A stretch of DNA of 64,000 nucleotides from Prevotella sp. (GCA_022775985.1 JALFIM010000041.1:1-64000); one strand, 5' to 3'. Positions 50,723-60,421 are shown, numbered from the stretch's first letter. Numbers and translations are program-made. The notes: generated by a model from the sequence alone, not told the origin.

Positions 50723-52393
50723 ATGCTGAAAAAACTATATATAAGAAATTTCACGCTCATAGATGAGCTTGACATATCTTTCCATTCGGGCTTTTCTGTC
50801 ATCACAGGTGAGACTGGTGCGGGAAAGAGTATTATCCTTGGGGCCATAGGACTGCTTCTTGGCAATCGTGCGGATGTCCGTCAGGTGAAGTCGGGAGCAT
50901 CGAAATGCGTCGTGGAGGCGGTGTTCGGGCTTGGTCATGATAAGTCGGGCGTTATCAAGGCGTTCTTCGACAGCAACGACCTCGACTACAATCCCGATGA
51001 GTGTCTGCTGCGAAGAGAGATAAGTGCGGCTGGCAAGAGTCGGGCATTTGTCAACGACACACCAGTGACACTTGCCGCGCTGCGTGAGCTTGGAGAGCAT
51101 CTTATCGACGTACACAGCCAGCATCAGAACTTGCTGCTTGGAAAAGAGAATTTCCAAATGAACGTAGTGGACATCATTGCCGATGATGCCTCTCAGCTGA
51201 AAGCATACCGTAGGCTTTACGATGATTATGTCAACGCTGTCGCAGAACTCAACGATATGCGGCGTAAACTGTCTGAGAACATGGCTGAGGCCGACTTCCT
51301 GCGTTATCAGATGAAAGAACTCTCCGAGGCCGACTTGCATGATGGTGAGCAGGAGGAGCTTGAACTGAAAAGCGAGACAATGAGTCATGCCGAGGAGATA
51401 AAGACGGCTTTGTTTCTTTCATCGTCTTGTCTTGATGGTGAGGATGGCGGGGTGATAGACAAATTGAAGTCGGTATTGTCGTATGTAGATGACGTGTCGG
51501 CTGTGTATGGGCCAGCCAAGGAACTTTCGTCGAGGCTCGACAATTGCTATATAGAACTCAAGGATATAGCCAATGATATATCCTCTGGCATTGAGGACAT
51601 AGACTTCAATCCCCGTGAGCTGCAACAGGTGAACGACCGCCTTGACACCATCTACTCGCTTCAGCATAAGTATCATGTCGATACCGTGAGCGGACTGATA
51701 GAGCATCTCAACAGTGTGGCGGCACGTGTGGAGTCGATAGATACAGGCGAGGAGACCATAAAACACTTTGAGAAACACGTGGCGCAACTCAAGACTGACT
51801 GCGAGGCTGCTGCTGCGGAGCTCACATCGCTGCGCAGAAAGGCAGCAGCTGTGGTGGAGAAGGAAATGTCCGACAGGCTTATACCGCTTGGCATACCTAA
51901 AGTCCGTTTTAAAGTTGACATGTCACAGGTGCCTGTCAATGCCGACGGGGCAGACAAGATAGTGTTTCTCTTCAGCGCAAACTCCAGCTCGCCGATGCAG
52001 TCTGTGGCTCAGGTGGCATCGGGCGGCGAGATTGCCCGAGTGATGTTGTCGCTCAAGGCAATGATAGGCAGCGCTGTGGATTTGCCTACTATAATATTTG
52101 ATGAGATAGATACAGGCGTGAGTGGGCGCGTAGCGGAGCAGATGGCATGTATCATGAGGGAGATGGGCGGCAACGACCGACAGGTCATAAGCATAACACA
52201 CCTGCCTCAGATAGCAGCTTTCGGTACTACACATTATAAGGTATCGAAGGAAGAGACGGCCGCTGGCACGTCGAGTCGTATGACGATGCTCACCCCAGAC
52301 CAGCGTGTCGTGGAGATAGCACAGATGCTTAGTGGCAGTGAGGTGACACAGGCCGCTATGGACAACGCACGTGAGTTGCTAAAGAAACAATAG
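50723..52393 (+). CDS. recN: DNA repair protein RecN
   Basis: 'MLKKLYIRNFTLIDELDISFHSGFSVITGETGAGKSIILGAIGLLLG', 'VASGGEIARVMLSLKAMIG', 'IIFDEIDTGVSGRVAEQM'. Confidence 0.97.
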   Translation: MLKKLYIRNFTLIDELDISFHSGFSVITGETGAGKSIILGAIGLLLGNRADVRQVKSGASKCVVEAVFGLGHDKSGVIKAFFDSNDLDYNPDECLLRREISAAGKSRAFVNDTPVTLAALRELGEHLIDVHSQHQNLLLGKENFQMNVVDIIADDASQLKAYRRLYDDYVNAVAELNDMRRKLSENMAEADFLRYQMKELSEADLHDGEQEELELKSETMSHAEEIKTALFLSSSCLDGEDGGVIDKLKSVLSYVDDVSAVYGPAKELSSRLDNCYIELKDIANDISSGIEDIDFNPRELQQVNDRLDTIYSLQHKYHVDTVSGLIEHLNSVAARVESIDTGEETIKHFEKHVAQLKTDCEAAAAELTSLRRKAAAVVEKEMSDRLIPLGIPKVRFKVDMSQVPVNADGADKIVFLFSANSSSPMQSVAQVASGGEIARVMLSLKAMIGSAVDLPTIIFDEIDTGVSGRVAEQMACIMREMGGNDRQVISITHLPQIAAFGTTHYKVSKEETAAGTSSRMTMLTPDQRVVEIAQMLSGSEVTQAAMDNARELLKKQ

Positions 52394-52415
52394 AACTTAA
52401 ACATTAAATATCGTT

Positions 52416-54080
52416 TTGATGAAAAAGACAATAGCACTGCTGATAGCAGTATTTTCCTCTGTTATGATGATGGCACAGCCCGCTCCTGTAAAGAAAGCGG
52501 CGGGTTCGGTGTTCACTCTCTCTACTTTTGACAAGGACGGCTCACTGAAGGGCTCTACGCATGGATTCTTTATAGGAGCTGACGGTGTAGGCATCAGCTC
52601 GTGGACTCCGTTCGTCAACGCCGCGTCGGCAGTGATAGTGGATGCAGAAGGCAATAAACATGATGTACAGACTGTGATAGGAGCCAATGAACTTTACGAC
52701 ATCTGCAAGTTCCGTATAGCGGCCAAGACCGTGCCGTTGAAGCCGGCTGCTGCGGCAGCTACAAAGGGCGCGAAGATGTGGGCGGTGAGTTTCTCTGACA
52801 AGAAACCGCTAATTAACTCTCTGGAGCTTGCCCGCAGTGAGAAGTTCATGGACAAGTATGCTTACTATATATTTGAAGGCAAGGCCCCAGAGAATATGGA
52901 TGGTTGCCCGGTAGTCAATGACAAGGGCTTGCTTCTTGGTATGTTGCAGTCGTCTCAGGACGGTGCTGAGTCGCATGCCACGGATGTATTTTTCGCTGAC
53001 AGCATACAGACCAATGGACTCTCTCTCACCGATCAGTTGCTCAGACAGACAGGCTTGCGTGTGGATATGCCGCGTGATAAAGAACAGGCCACCCTGTTGC
53101 TGATGATGACCTCAGAGCAAGGCGACTCTGTAAAGAGAATGAAGTACGCCGAGGATTTTATCAATATCTACCCCGATGCTACTGATGGATATGTAGCAAA
53201 GGCGCAGATGCTTATCAGCAGGGGCGACTATGACGGCGCGTCTGGTATCATGCAGACGGCCATGAGCAAGGCTTCTGACAAGGCGAACGCTCATGCGGAA
53301 TGGGCAAGACTGATGTACCAGAAACTTGCTTATACTGCCGACTCCACATTCACTAAATGGACTTACGATGATGCTCTTGCTGAAGCGCAGAAAGCCTATT
53401 CCATAGATCCACAGCCTGTATATAAGCATCGTGAGGCGCAGATAGTATATTCTAAAGGCGACTATGCCAAGGCTTATGACATGTTCATTGGGCTTACGAC
53501 CACAAGTCTGCGCAATGCGGAGCTGTTTTATGAGGCCGCGCAGTGCAAGACACAGCAGAAAGCCGACAACGGAGAGGTCATAGCATTGCTCGACAGTGCC
53601 ATATCCGTGTGCCCTAAGCCGCTCAACAGCGTGGCCGCTCCATACGTTCTCGCCCGTGGACAGTTCCTTGATGAGGCCGGTGAGTACCGTAAGGCTTTGC
53701 ATGACTATAATGTATATGACACGTTGATGGTAGGACGTGCTGACGATGCTTTCTACTATACACGCTACCAGTGCGAGATGAAAGTGCGTCAGTACCAACA
53801 GGCCCTTAACGACATAGCCCATGCGGCAGTCATCAATCCACGTCAGGCCCTGTATTTCGCAGAGCTTGCCTCGCTGCAGTTGCGTGTCAACCGCTTTGAG
53901 GATGCCGTGAAGGCGGCAGACTTATGTCTGCGCATCGCACCTGAGAACAGCGATTCATACATTATAAAGGGATTGGCGCTCATGCAACTGAAGAAAAAGG
54001 ATGAGGGCCTTCAGGCTCTTCAGAAGGCTAAGGAACTGGGAGACGAACGGGCCGATGAGTTTATAAAGAAATACAAGTAG
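52416..54080 (+). CDS. Trypsin-like (probably non-catalytic) domain + tetratricopeptide repeat protein
   Basis: N-terminal 'GSTHGFFIGADGVGISSWTPF..NELYDICKFRI..NMDGCPVVNDKGLLLGML', then TPRs. Confidence 0.85.
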   Translation: MMKKTIALLIAVFSSVMMMAQPAPVKKAAGSVFTLSTFDKDGSLKGSTHGFFIGADGVGISSWTPFVNAASAVIVDAEGNKHDVQTVIGANELYDICKFRIAAKTVPLKPAAAAATKGAKMWAVSFSDKKPLINSLELARSEKFMDKYAYYIFEGKAPENMDGCPVVNDKGLLLGMLQSSQDGAESHATDVFFADSIQTNGLSLTDQLLRQTGLRVDMPRDKEQATLLLMMTSEQGDSVKRMKYAEDFINIYPDATDGYVAKAQMLISRGDYDGASGIMQTAMSKASDKANAHAEWARLMYQKLAYTADSTFTKWTYDDALAEAQKAYSIDPQPVYKHREAQIVYSKGDYAKAYDMFIGLTTTSLRNAELFYEAAQCKTQQKADNGEVIALLDSAISVCPKPLNSVAAPYVLARGQFLDEAGEYRKALHDYNVYDTLMVGRADDAFYYTRYQCEMKVRQYQQALNDIAHAAVINPRQALYFAELASLQLRVNRFEDAVKAADLCLRIAPENSDSYIIKGLALMQLKKKDEGLQALQKAKELGDERADEFIKKYK

Positions 54081-54171
54081 GCATAGTGCTTACCATATCT
54101 GTACACAAGTAGCTGTCAGACGTGCACCAAATTGCGGATGTGACATGCTGACCGTGTACCGAATAAAAGGC

Positions 54172-54222
54172 ATTGCCCTGTCATACATGATGCGATATTC
54201 TGTATGACAGGGCATTTTTTGT
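54172..54222 (+). terminator. Rho-independent terminator
   Basis: TGCCCTGTCATACA...TGTATGACAGGGCATTTTTT. Confidence 0.85.
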
Positions 54223-54300
54223 ATCTTCACCAGGCATTCCCGTGGCGTTGATACCGCTTCCGTATGACATCAGTCTGGTTATAGTGGTGGGGCGTGGCGG

Positions 54301-55008
54301 TCAGTAACCCAAGGCATGCCATATACTGTATCGTGCCTCGGGAGTGATATCCTCTACTTGTGAATACAGCCTTGCTATGTCAGAGCGGTGAGAGTCGTGC
54401 TCGTATGGGCACAGTTTCTTCTGTTTCTGGTAGCCCTCATGACGGGCATACTCTATGATGTCGGCCTCATGCTCAAGGCAGAGAGGACGTATTATGGTCA
54501 GTGGCATCTTGTCGAAAGGCTGCAACGGCCGCATGGATGTGAGATGTCCGTGAAACAGCAGGTTCATAAGAGCGGTATGTATGATGTCGTCGTTGTGATG
54601 ACCAAGTGCGAGTTTGTTGCACCCGATACGTTGTGCCAACTCAAATATGGCCTTGCGGCGATACCATGAGCACAGGAAGCACGGAGACTTGCAGCGGTCT
54701 GTGCTTGGGTCGAACTCCGTCTCTACGATATGGAGTCGCACTCCCAGTCTGTCGGCGAACGACTGCAAGTAGCCGTTGTCGCTCTCATAACTGATGTTGC
54801 GCATGCGTACGTACACGCATTCTACGCTGAAGCGTGGCTTGTATATGCGGCTTCTCTTGGCGAGCATCTCCAGAAGAAACAGCGAGTCCTTGCCACCAGA
54901 CAACCCGACGAGTACCTTGTCGCCGTCGGATATCAGCTGATAGTCGGTGATGGCCTTGTTGAACCGTCGTTGCAAACGGGCTGTCATCGTCTTGAAGTCA
55001 GTTGTCAT
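54301..55008 (-). CDS. TtcA-like tRNA 2-thiocytidine biosynthesis PP-loop ATPase
   Basis: 'VLVGLSGGKDSLFLLEML', 'SPCFLCSWYRRKAIFELAQRIGCNKLALGHHNDDI'. Confidence 0.9.
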   Translation of the reverse strand: MTTDFKTMTARLQRRFNKAITDYQLISDGDKVLVGLSGGKDSLFLLEMLAKRSRIYKPRFSVECVYVRMRNISYESDNGYLQSFADRLGVRLHIVETEFDPSTDRCKSPCFLCSWYRRKAIFELAQRIGCNKLALGHHNDDIIHTALMNLLFHGHLTSMRPLQPFDKMPLTIIRPLCLEHEADIIEYARHEGYQKQKKLCPYEHDSHRSDIARLYSQVEDITPEARYSIWHALGY

Positions 55009-55056
55009 GATAGTGTGTTTTGATAAGTGGTGTCATGTAGAGACTGTGCTGTGTGC

Positions 55057-55425
55057 CTACTTCATGAATACGAGGTACACTGCGGCAATGATGAATAGGA
55101 ATGCGAGCACATGATTCCACTGCAGACTCTGGTGCTGAAAGAGAATATTGGCGATGGCCACAAACACCGTCAGACTTATGCACTCCTGTATCACCTTCAG
55201 TTGGATGAGGCTGAACGGGCCGCCATTGCCGGCGAAGCCTATCCTGTTGGCAGGTACCTGACAGCAGTATTCGAGGAAGGCTATACCCCACGAGAACACT
55301 ATGATGCCTATCAATGGCCATGATGATGTCAGGCCTGTCTGTTGCAGTTTCAGATGTCCGTACCATGCCAGAGTCATGAATATGTTGCTGAGGATGAGGA
55401 GAAGGATTGTGTATAAAGCGTTCAT
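55057..55425 (-). CDS. DMT-family (DUF486) membrane protein
   Basis: 'NIFMTLAWYGHLKLQ', 'WGIAFLEYCCQVPANRIG', 'FSLIQLKVIQECISLTVF'. Confidence 0.9.
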   Translation of the reverse strand: MNALYTILLLILSNIFMTLAWYGHLKLQQTGLTSSWPLIGIIVFSWGIAFLEYCCQVPANRIGFAGNGGPFSLIQLKVIQECISLTVFVAIANILFQHQSLQWNHVLAFLFIIAAVYLVFMK

Positions 55426-55441
55426 TTGCGTTATGGAAAAT

Positions 55442-55498
55442 AATGGCATACACCGCAGTTTGGGGCTTCAGTGTGGCCCACAGGCGGTGTATGCCATT
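55442..55498 (-). terminator. Hairpin terminator
   Basis: AATGGCATACACCGC / GCGGTGTATGCCATT, 15-bp stem. Confidence 0.6.
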
Positions 55499-55516
55499 GT
55501 AATGGTTACGTAATTG

Positions 55517-57883
55517 TCAAGACTTAGAGCCGTTTTTCAGCATCTCATCCATGTGGCTTGCGGCCCGTCGGCCGTCACCCATGGCGAGAATCACGGTGGC
55601 ACCGCCTCGCACTATGTCGCCGCCGGCAAACAGTTCGGGGCGTGAACTCTGCATACTGTCGTTGACTACGATAGTATTCTTGCGTCCGAGCTGAAGCCCG
55701 GGGATAGAGCGTGGCACAAGCGGATTGGGCGATACGCCGACAGCCACCACCACGAAGTCTACGTCAATGGTTTTCGTTTTGCCTGGTATAGGCTCGGGTC
55801 TGCGCCGCCCAGAGGCATCGGGCTCTCCAAGCTGCATCTCTTGCAATACTGCTTGTCTTACGGCACCGCGCTCATCGGAGATATACTCCAGTGGGTTGTG
55901 CAGTGTCAGGAAGTGTATGCCTTCTTCTTTGGCGTGCTTCACTTCTTCAAGTCGTGCGGGCATCTCCTCCTCAGAACGGCGGTAGACGAGTGTCACGTCT
56001 CCGCCCAGTCGGCGTGCTGTGCGGCATGAGTCCATGGCGGTGTTGCCGCCGCCTACGACCAATACTTTCTTCCCGAAGTTCATGGGCGTGTCGCTGTGTG
56101 GGTTGGCTGCATCCATGAGATTGATGCGTGTGAGATACTCATTAGACGACATTATGTTCAGGCTGTTCTCGCCAGGTATGCCCATGAAGTTGGGCAGTCC
56201 GGCTCCAGAACCCACGAATATGCCCTTGAAGCCATCGGCTTCCAAGTCATCTACGGTGATGGTCTTGCCCACTATGCAGTCTGTGGTGAACTGCACGCCC
56301 ATCTTCCTGAGGTTGTCTATCTCCACATCCACTATCCTGTTGGGCAGTCTGAATTCTGGGATGCCGTATTTCAGCACACCGCCTATTTCGTGCAGGGCCT
56401 CGAACACATGCACCTCATAGCCTCTCTTCGCCATGTCGCCGGCAAAGCTCAGTCCCGATGGGCCAGAGCCTACTACGGCTACTTTCATGCCGTTGGGCGA
56501 CTCTATCTGTGGTGTCACGCTCATGCCGCTCTCACGCTCGAAGTCGGCCGCGAAACGCTCAAGGTAGCCTATGGCCACAGCTTTCTCACCCATCTTGAGG
56601 TGTATGCACTGACTCTCGCACTGCTTCTCCTGAGGACATACACGGCCGCAGACCGCTGGCAGTGCTGACGTACTCTTGAGCACCTTGGCGGCAGCGAGAA
56701 ACTGTCCGCGCTCTATGTTCTTTATGAACGATGGTATGTTGATGCTCACGGGGCAACCTTGCATACATGTAGGCTTGGCGCAGTCGAGACAGCGGTGAGC
56801 CTCGCGTATGGCCATATCCTTGGTCAGCCCGATGTTCACCTCCTCTGTGCGTGTCGTGGCACGGTATTGTGGGTCGAGCTCAGGCATCGTGACACGCTCT
56901 ATGGCGGTGCGCTCCTTTGGTTTCATGGCCTTGCGCAGCACCTTGCGCCACTCGGAGTCACGGTCAGTCAGCTCAGACAGCGGCGCATCAGTAGGCTCTA
57001 CGTCCTGTATGGCGGCATCAGTAACTCCCGCTGTGGGCTCCGCTTTGGCACACGCGCTATCAAGATGCTCTTTGAAGTGTGCCATTTCCTCACGCTCGGC
57101 ATCCTTGAATGTACCCATGCGCTTGAACATCTCATCCCAGTCTACCTGGTCACCGTCGAACTCTGGGCCGTCGATGCACACAAACCGCGTCTTGCCTCCG
57201 ATGGTCAGGCGGCATGCGCCGCACATGCCTGTGCCGTCTACCATTATGGTATTGAGCGACACCTCGTTGGGTATGGAGTACTTGTGGGCCAACAGGCTGC
57301 AGAACTTCATCATAATCGGCGGGCCGATAGCGAAAATCTTGTCTACGTGCTCTTGCTTCACGAACTGCTCAATGCCCACGGTCACTACGCCTTTCTGGCC
57401 ATAAGAGCCGTCGTCGGTCATCACCGTCAGCTCGTCGCTGCTGTCGCGAACCTCATCCTCAAGGATTACAAGTTCCTTGCTGCGTCCTGCTATCACCGAC
57501 AGCACACGGTTGCCAGCGGCCTTCAGCGCACGTATTATGGGCAGCATGGGGGCTACGCCGACACCTCCGCCAGCGCATACCACGGTGCCGAAACGGCGTA
57601 TGTCGGTAGGGTTGCCGAGTGGTCCTGCCACATCGGTGATGTCGTCGCCCACGTTCATGGCACACAGCTTGGCTGACGACAGGCCCACGTTCTGCACCAC
57701 AATAGTGATGGTGCCAGCTGTGGTGTCGGCATCGGCTATGGTCAGTGGCATGCGCTCTCCGTTGCTGCCTATCCTTATTATTACGAAGTTGCCGGCCTTG
57801 CGGCTGCGTGCTATCAGCGGTGCTTTTATCTTGAACAGAAATACTTTCTCGGAAAGTTGCTTTTTAAATGTTATTGTGTACAT
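55517..57883 (-). CDS. Bifunctional dihydroorotate dehydrogenase B NAD-binding-like subunit / NADPH-dependent glutamate synthase small subunit (NfnA/NfnB-like fusion)
   Basis: FAD/NAD part 'MYTITFKKQLSEKVFLFKIKAPLIA..GVGVAPMLPIIRALK', 2Fe-2S 'MCGACRLTIGGKTRFVCIDGPEFDG'; GltD part 'KPTCMQGCPVSINIPSFIK', 'VAVVGSGPSGLSFAGDMAKRGYEVHVFEA'. Confidence 0.94.
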   Translation of the reverse strand: MYTITFKKQLSEKVFLFKIKAPLIARSRKAGNFVIIRIGSNGERMPLTIADADTTAGTITIVVQNVGLSSAKLCAMNVGDDITDVAGPLGNPTDIRRFGTVVCAGGGVGVAPMLPIIRALKAAGNRVLSVIAGRSKELVILEDEVRDSSDELTVMTDDGSYGQKGVVTVGIEQFVKQEHVDKIFAIGPPIMMKFCSLLAHKYSIPNEVSLNTIMVDGTGMCGACRLTIGGKTRFVCIDGPEFDGDQVDWDEMFKRMGTFKDAEREEMAHFKEHLDSACAKAEPTAGVTDAAIQDVEPTDAPLSELTDRDSEWRKVLRKAMKPKERTAIERVTMPELDPQYRATTRTEEVNIGLTKDMAIREAHRCLDCAKPTCMQGCPVSINIPSFIKNIERGQFLAAAKVLKSTSALPAVCGRVCPQEKQCESQCIHLKMGEKAVAIGYLERFAADFERESGMSVTPQIESPNGMKVAVVGSGPSGLSFAGDMAKRGYEVHVFEALHEIGGVLKYGIPEFRLPNRIVDVEIDNLRKMGVQFTTDCIVGKTITVDDLEADGFKGIFVGSGAGLPNFMGIPGENSLNIMSSNEYLTRINLMDAANPHSDTPMNFGKKVLVVGGGNTAMDSCRTARRLGGDVTLVYRRSEEEMPARLEEVKHAKEEGIHFLTLHNPLEYISDERGAVRQAVLQEMQLGEPDASGRRRPEPIPGKTKTIDVDFVVVAVGVSPNPLVPRSIPGLQLGRKNTIVVNDSMQSSRPELFAGGDIVRGGATVILAMGDGRRAASHMDEMLKNGSKS

Positions 57884-57938
57884 GTGATAGGTAATAGGAG
57901 GTCTTTGGTATTGTTTGGATATGCGGCGATAGAAACAT

Positions 57939-57972
57939 GAAAGGGGTGTCATTGTAGTATGGCACCCCTTTC
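57939..57972 (-). terminator. Hairpin terminator downstream of serS
   Basis: GAAAGGGGTG ... CACCCCTTTC. Confidence 0.7.
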
Positions 57973-57985
57973 TCGTATCGTATGT

Positions 57986-59275
57986 TTAGAAGTTGTTGTC
58001 ATCGAGCATCTCGAAGCCGCAGTAGGGCACGAGAGCCTTGGGCACGCGTATGCCCTCGGGAGTCTGATTGTTCTCCATGATGGCGGCCACGATGCGCGGC
58101 AGGGCAAGGGCCGAGCCGTTGAGGGTGTGGCAGAGCTCTATCTTCTTGGTCTCGCTGTTGCGGTAGCGGCAGTGCAGACGGTTGGCCTGATAACTCTCGA
58201 AGTTGGATACCGACGATACCTCAAGCCAGCGTTTCTGTGCTGCGCTCCATACCTCGAAGTCGTAGCAGATAGCCGACGTGAAACTCATGTCGCCTCCACA
58301 CAGGCGGAGGATGTGGTACGGCAACTCCAGCTTCTGGCACAGGCCCTCGACGTGTGCGAGCATCTCATCGAGCGACTTGTAGGAGTGCTCGGGCTTGTCT
58401 ATGCGGACGAGCTCCACCTTGTCGAACTGGTGCAGACGGTTGAGTCCGCGCACGTCCTTGCCGTATGAGCCGGCCTCGCGACGGAAGCAAGCAGAGTAGG
58501 CGCAACGCTTGATGGGCAGGTCTTTCTCGTCGAGTATCTCATCGCGGAAAATGTTGGTCACGGGCACCTCGGCCGTAGGTATGAGGTAGAGGTTGTCGAG
58601 GTTGCAGTGGTACATCTGGCCCTCCTTGTCGGGGAGCTGTCCTGTACCGTAGCCCGATGCCTCGTTTACAACGAACGGCGGCTGCACCTCAAGGTAGCCG
58701 CTCTTGCGGGCCTCGTCAAGGAAGAAAGCCTCAAGGGCACGCTGGAAACGCGCCATCTTGCCGATGTAGAGAGGGAATCCTGCGCCTGTTATCTTCACGC
58801 CGAGGTCGAAGTCTATGAGGTGGAACTTCTTGCAAAGGTCCCAGTGGCACATGGCATCCTCTGGAAGGTCGGGCTTGTGGCCGCCTTCTTTCACCACTAC
58901 ATTGTCGCTGGCATCCTTTCCCTCTGGCACGTCGTCATTGGGAATGTTGGGGATAGTATAGAGAATGGCGAGGAGGTCTTTCTCGGCCTGCTCCTTCTCT
59001 GCGTCCAAAAGTTTGTTCGTCTCCTTCAGCTTGGCAACTTCCTCCTTGGTGCTTTCGGCTTCGTCCTTCTTGCCTTGTTTCATCAACTGGCCTATCAGGG
59101 CCGACTTCTTCTTGGCTTCTGACAGATTGGCATCGAGTTTCTGCTGTGCCTCACGACGCTTCTTGTCTATGTCCAGTACCTTGTTGATGGCTTCCTCAGC
59201 ATTGGGAAAATGCTTTTTGTTCAAGCCTTTTATTACACGATCAGTCTCTTCGCTGATAAGTTTTAACGTAAGCAT
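57986..59275 (-). CDS. serS: Seryl-tRNA synthetase
   Basis: 'MLTLKLISEETDRVIKGLNKKHF', 'YLIPTAEVPVTNIFRDEIL', 'CFRREAGSYGKDVRGLNRLHQFDKVELV', 'NGSALALPRIVAAIMENNQTPEGI'. Confidence 0.98.
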   Translation of the reverse strand: MLTLKLISEETDRVIKGLNKKHFPNAEEAINKVLDIDKKRREAQQKLDANLSEAKKKSALIGQLMKQGKKDEAESTKEEVAKLKETNKLLDAEKEQAEKDLLAILYTIPNIPNDDVPEGKDASDNVVVKEGGHKPDLPEDAMCHWDLCKKFHLIDFDLGVKITGAGFPLYIGKMARFQRALEAFFLDEARKSGYLEVQPPFVVNEASGYGTGQLPDKEGQMYHCNLDNLYLIPTAEVPVTNIFRDEILDEKDLPIKRCAYSACFRREAGSYGKDVRGLNRLHQFDKVELVRIDKPEHSYKSLDEMLAHVEGLCQKLELPYHILRLCGGDMSFTSAICYDFEVWSAAQKRWLEVSSVSNFESYQANRLHCRYRNSETKKIELCHTLNGSALALPRIVAAIMENNQTPEGIRVPKALVPYCGFEMLDDNNF

Positions 59276-59541
59276 AATGAAAAAACTTTTTGATAGTATA
59301 TGTATTTACAGGATGCAAAAATACAAAAAAAAACGCATCAACCATCCTTTGTCTCAAAGATTTGTCATATTTTCTTATATTTTGTATGTCTTTGGTGTAG
59401 ATGATGTGTCATCCCCACAGGTAGTATGGCGTTTCGGATGGGGCTGCGAGGATGGTGTTGGTGGCGTATCCTAAGCGTGCTGTCTATGGCATGTGTCGTG
59501 GGGCTGGATTGTATGGATTTGCGGTCGTGTAAAAGGCGTTT

Positions 59542-59628
59542 TGCAAAATGGGCCGAATCGCACTGCGGAATGGGCCATTTTAGACGGTGAAACGGGCCGT
59601 TTCGCAGTGCGATTCGGCCCATTTCGCA
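59542..59628. repeat. 87-bp intergenic array, 4 x 21-bp imperfect palindromes (copy 4)
   Basis: GGSCC centres at 59552, 59574, 59596, 59618. Confidence 0.95.
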
Positions 59629-59750
59629 AAACGTTTGGAAAATATATGTAAAATAGAATAATATATATCTGTAATCCGTAGATATACAGTGCGTTACGAA
59701 TATGCGTAAACTGTGGCAGGGATGAAGTGTGTGAAGGGTGGGGTACAAAG

Positions 59751-59790
59751 CAATAATCCCTGACTCCAGATGCTGGAATCAGGGATATTG
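59751..59790 (-). terminator. Hairpin terminator downstream of rpmA
   Basis: CCCTGACTCCAG-ATG-CTGGAATCAGGG. Confidence 0.6.
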
Positions 59791-59820
59791 TTGTTTGTTT
59801 GGAATAGTTTTGCTTTATTT

Positions 59821-60084
59821 CTAAGCTTCTGCCTCGGGTATTACAGAAACAGTGCTCTTGTCATTGCGGCCCTTGTGGAAGTTCACAACACCGTCAACGA
59901 GAGCATAGAGAGTATCGTCTTTGCCGATACCTACGTTCTTACCGGGATTGTGCTTGGTGCCGCGCTGGCGAACGATGATGTTGCCGGCTATGCACTTCTG
60001 GCCACCCCAGATCTTCACACCTAATCTTTGAGAAGCTGATTCACGTCCGTTCTTAGAACTACCTACACCTTTTTTATGTGCCAT
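59821..60084 (-). CDS. rpmA: 50S ribosomal protein L27
   Basis: '[62 protein letters not shown]'. Confidence 0.99.
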   Translation of the reverse strand: MAHKKGVGSSKNGRESASQRLGVKIWGGQKCIAGNIIVRQRGTKHNPGKNVGIGKDDTLYALVDGVVNFHKGRNDKSTVSVIPEAEA

Positions 60085-60103
60085 TTCTTGTTCCTCCTAA
60101 AAT

Positions 60104-60421
60104 TTAAGCGATTACTTCTTTGATTTTAACCTCAGTGAATTGAGCACGGTGACCATTCTTCTTGCGATAGTCCTTTCTGCGCTTCATCTTGAAAACGATG
60201 ACCTTGTCGCCCTTAACGAGAGGATTGACAACTTCACAAACCACTTTAGCACCGTCTACAGTAGGTGCTCCAACCTGTACTGAACCTTCTTTGTCGACAA
60301 GCAGTACCTTGCCGAACTCAACAGCCTGACCCTCTGCCGCATCCTTGATGTGGTGAACGAAGAGCTTCTTGCCCTCCTCAGCCTTGAACTGCTGACCGTT
60401 AATTTCTACAATTGCGTACAT
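60104..60421 (-). CDS. rplU: 50S ribosomal protein L21
   Basis: '[25 protein letters not shown]...[23 protein letters not shown]'. Confidence 0.99.
   Translation of the reverse strand: MYAIVEINGQQFKAEEGKKLFVHHIKDAAEGQAVEFGKVLLVDKEGSVQVGAPTVDGAKVVCEVVNPLVKGDKVIVFKMKRRKDYRKKNGHRAQFTEVKIKEVIA

Noticed and set aside
55517-57883. DHOD-B-like/GltD fusion as a novel enzyme
   Set aside because: A bifunctional arrangement already known in Bacteroidales; both halves look intact.
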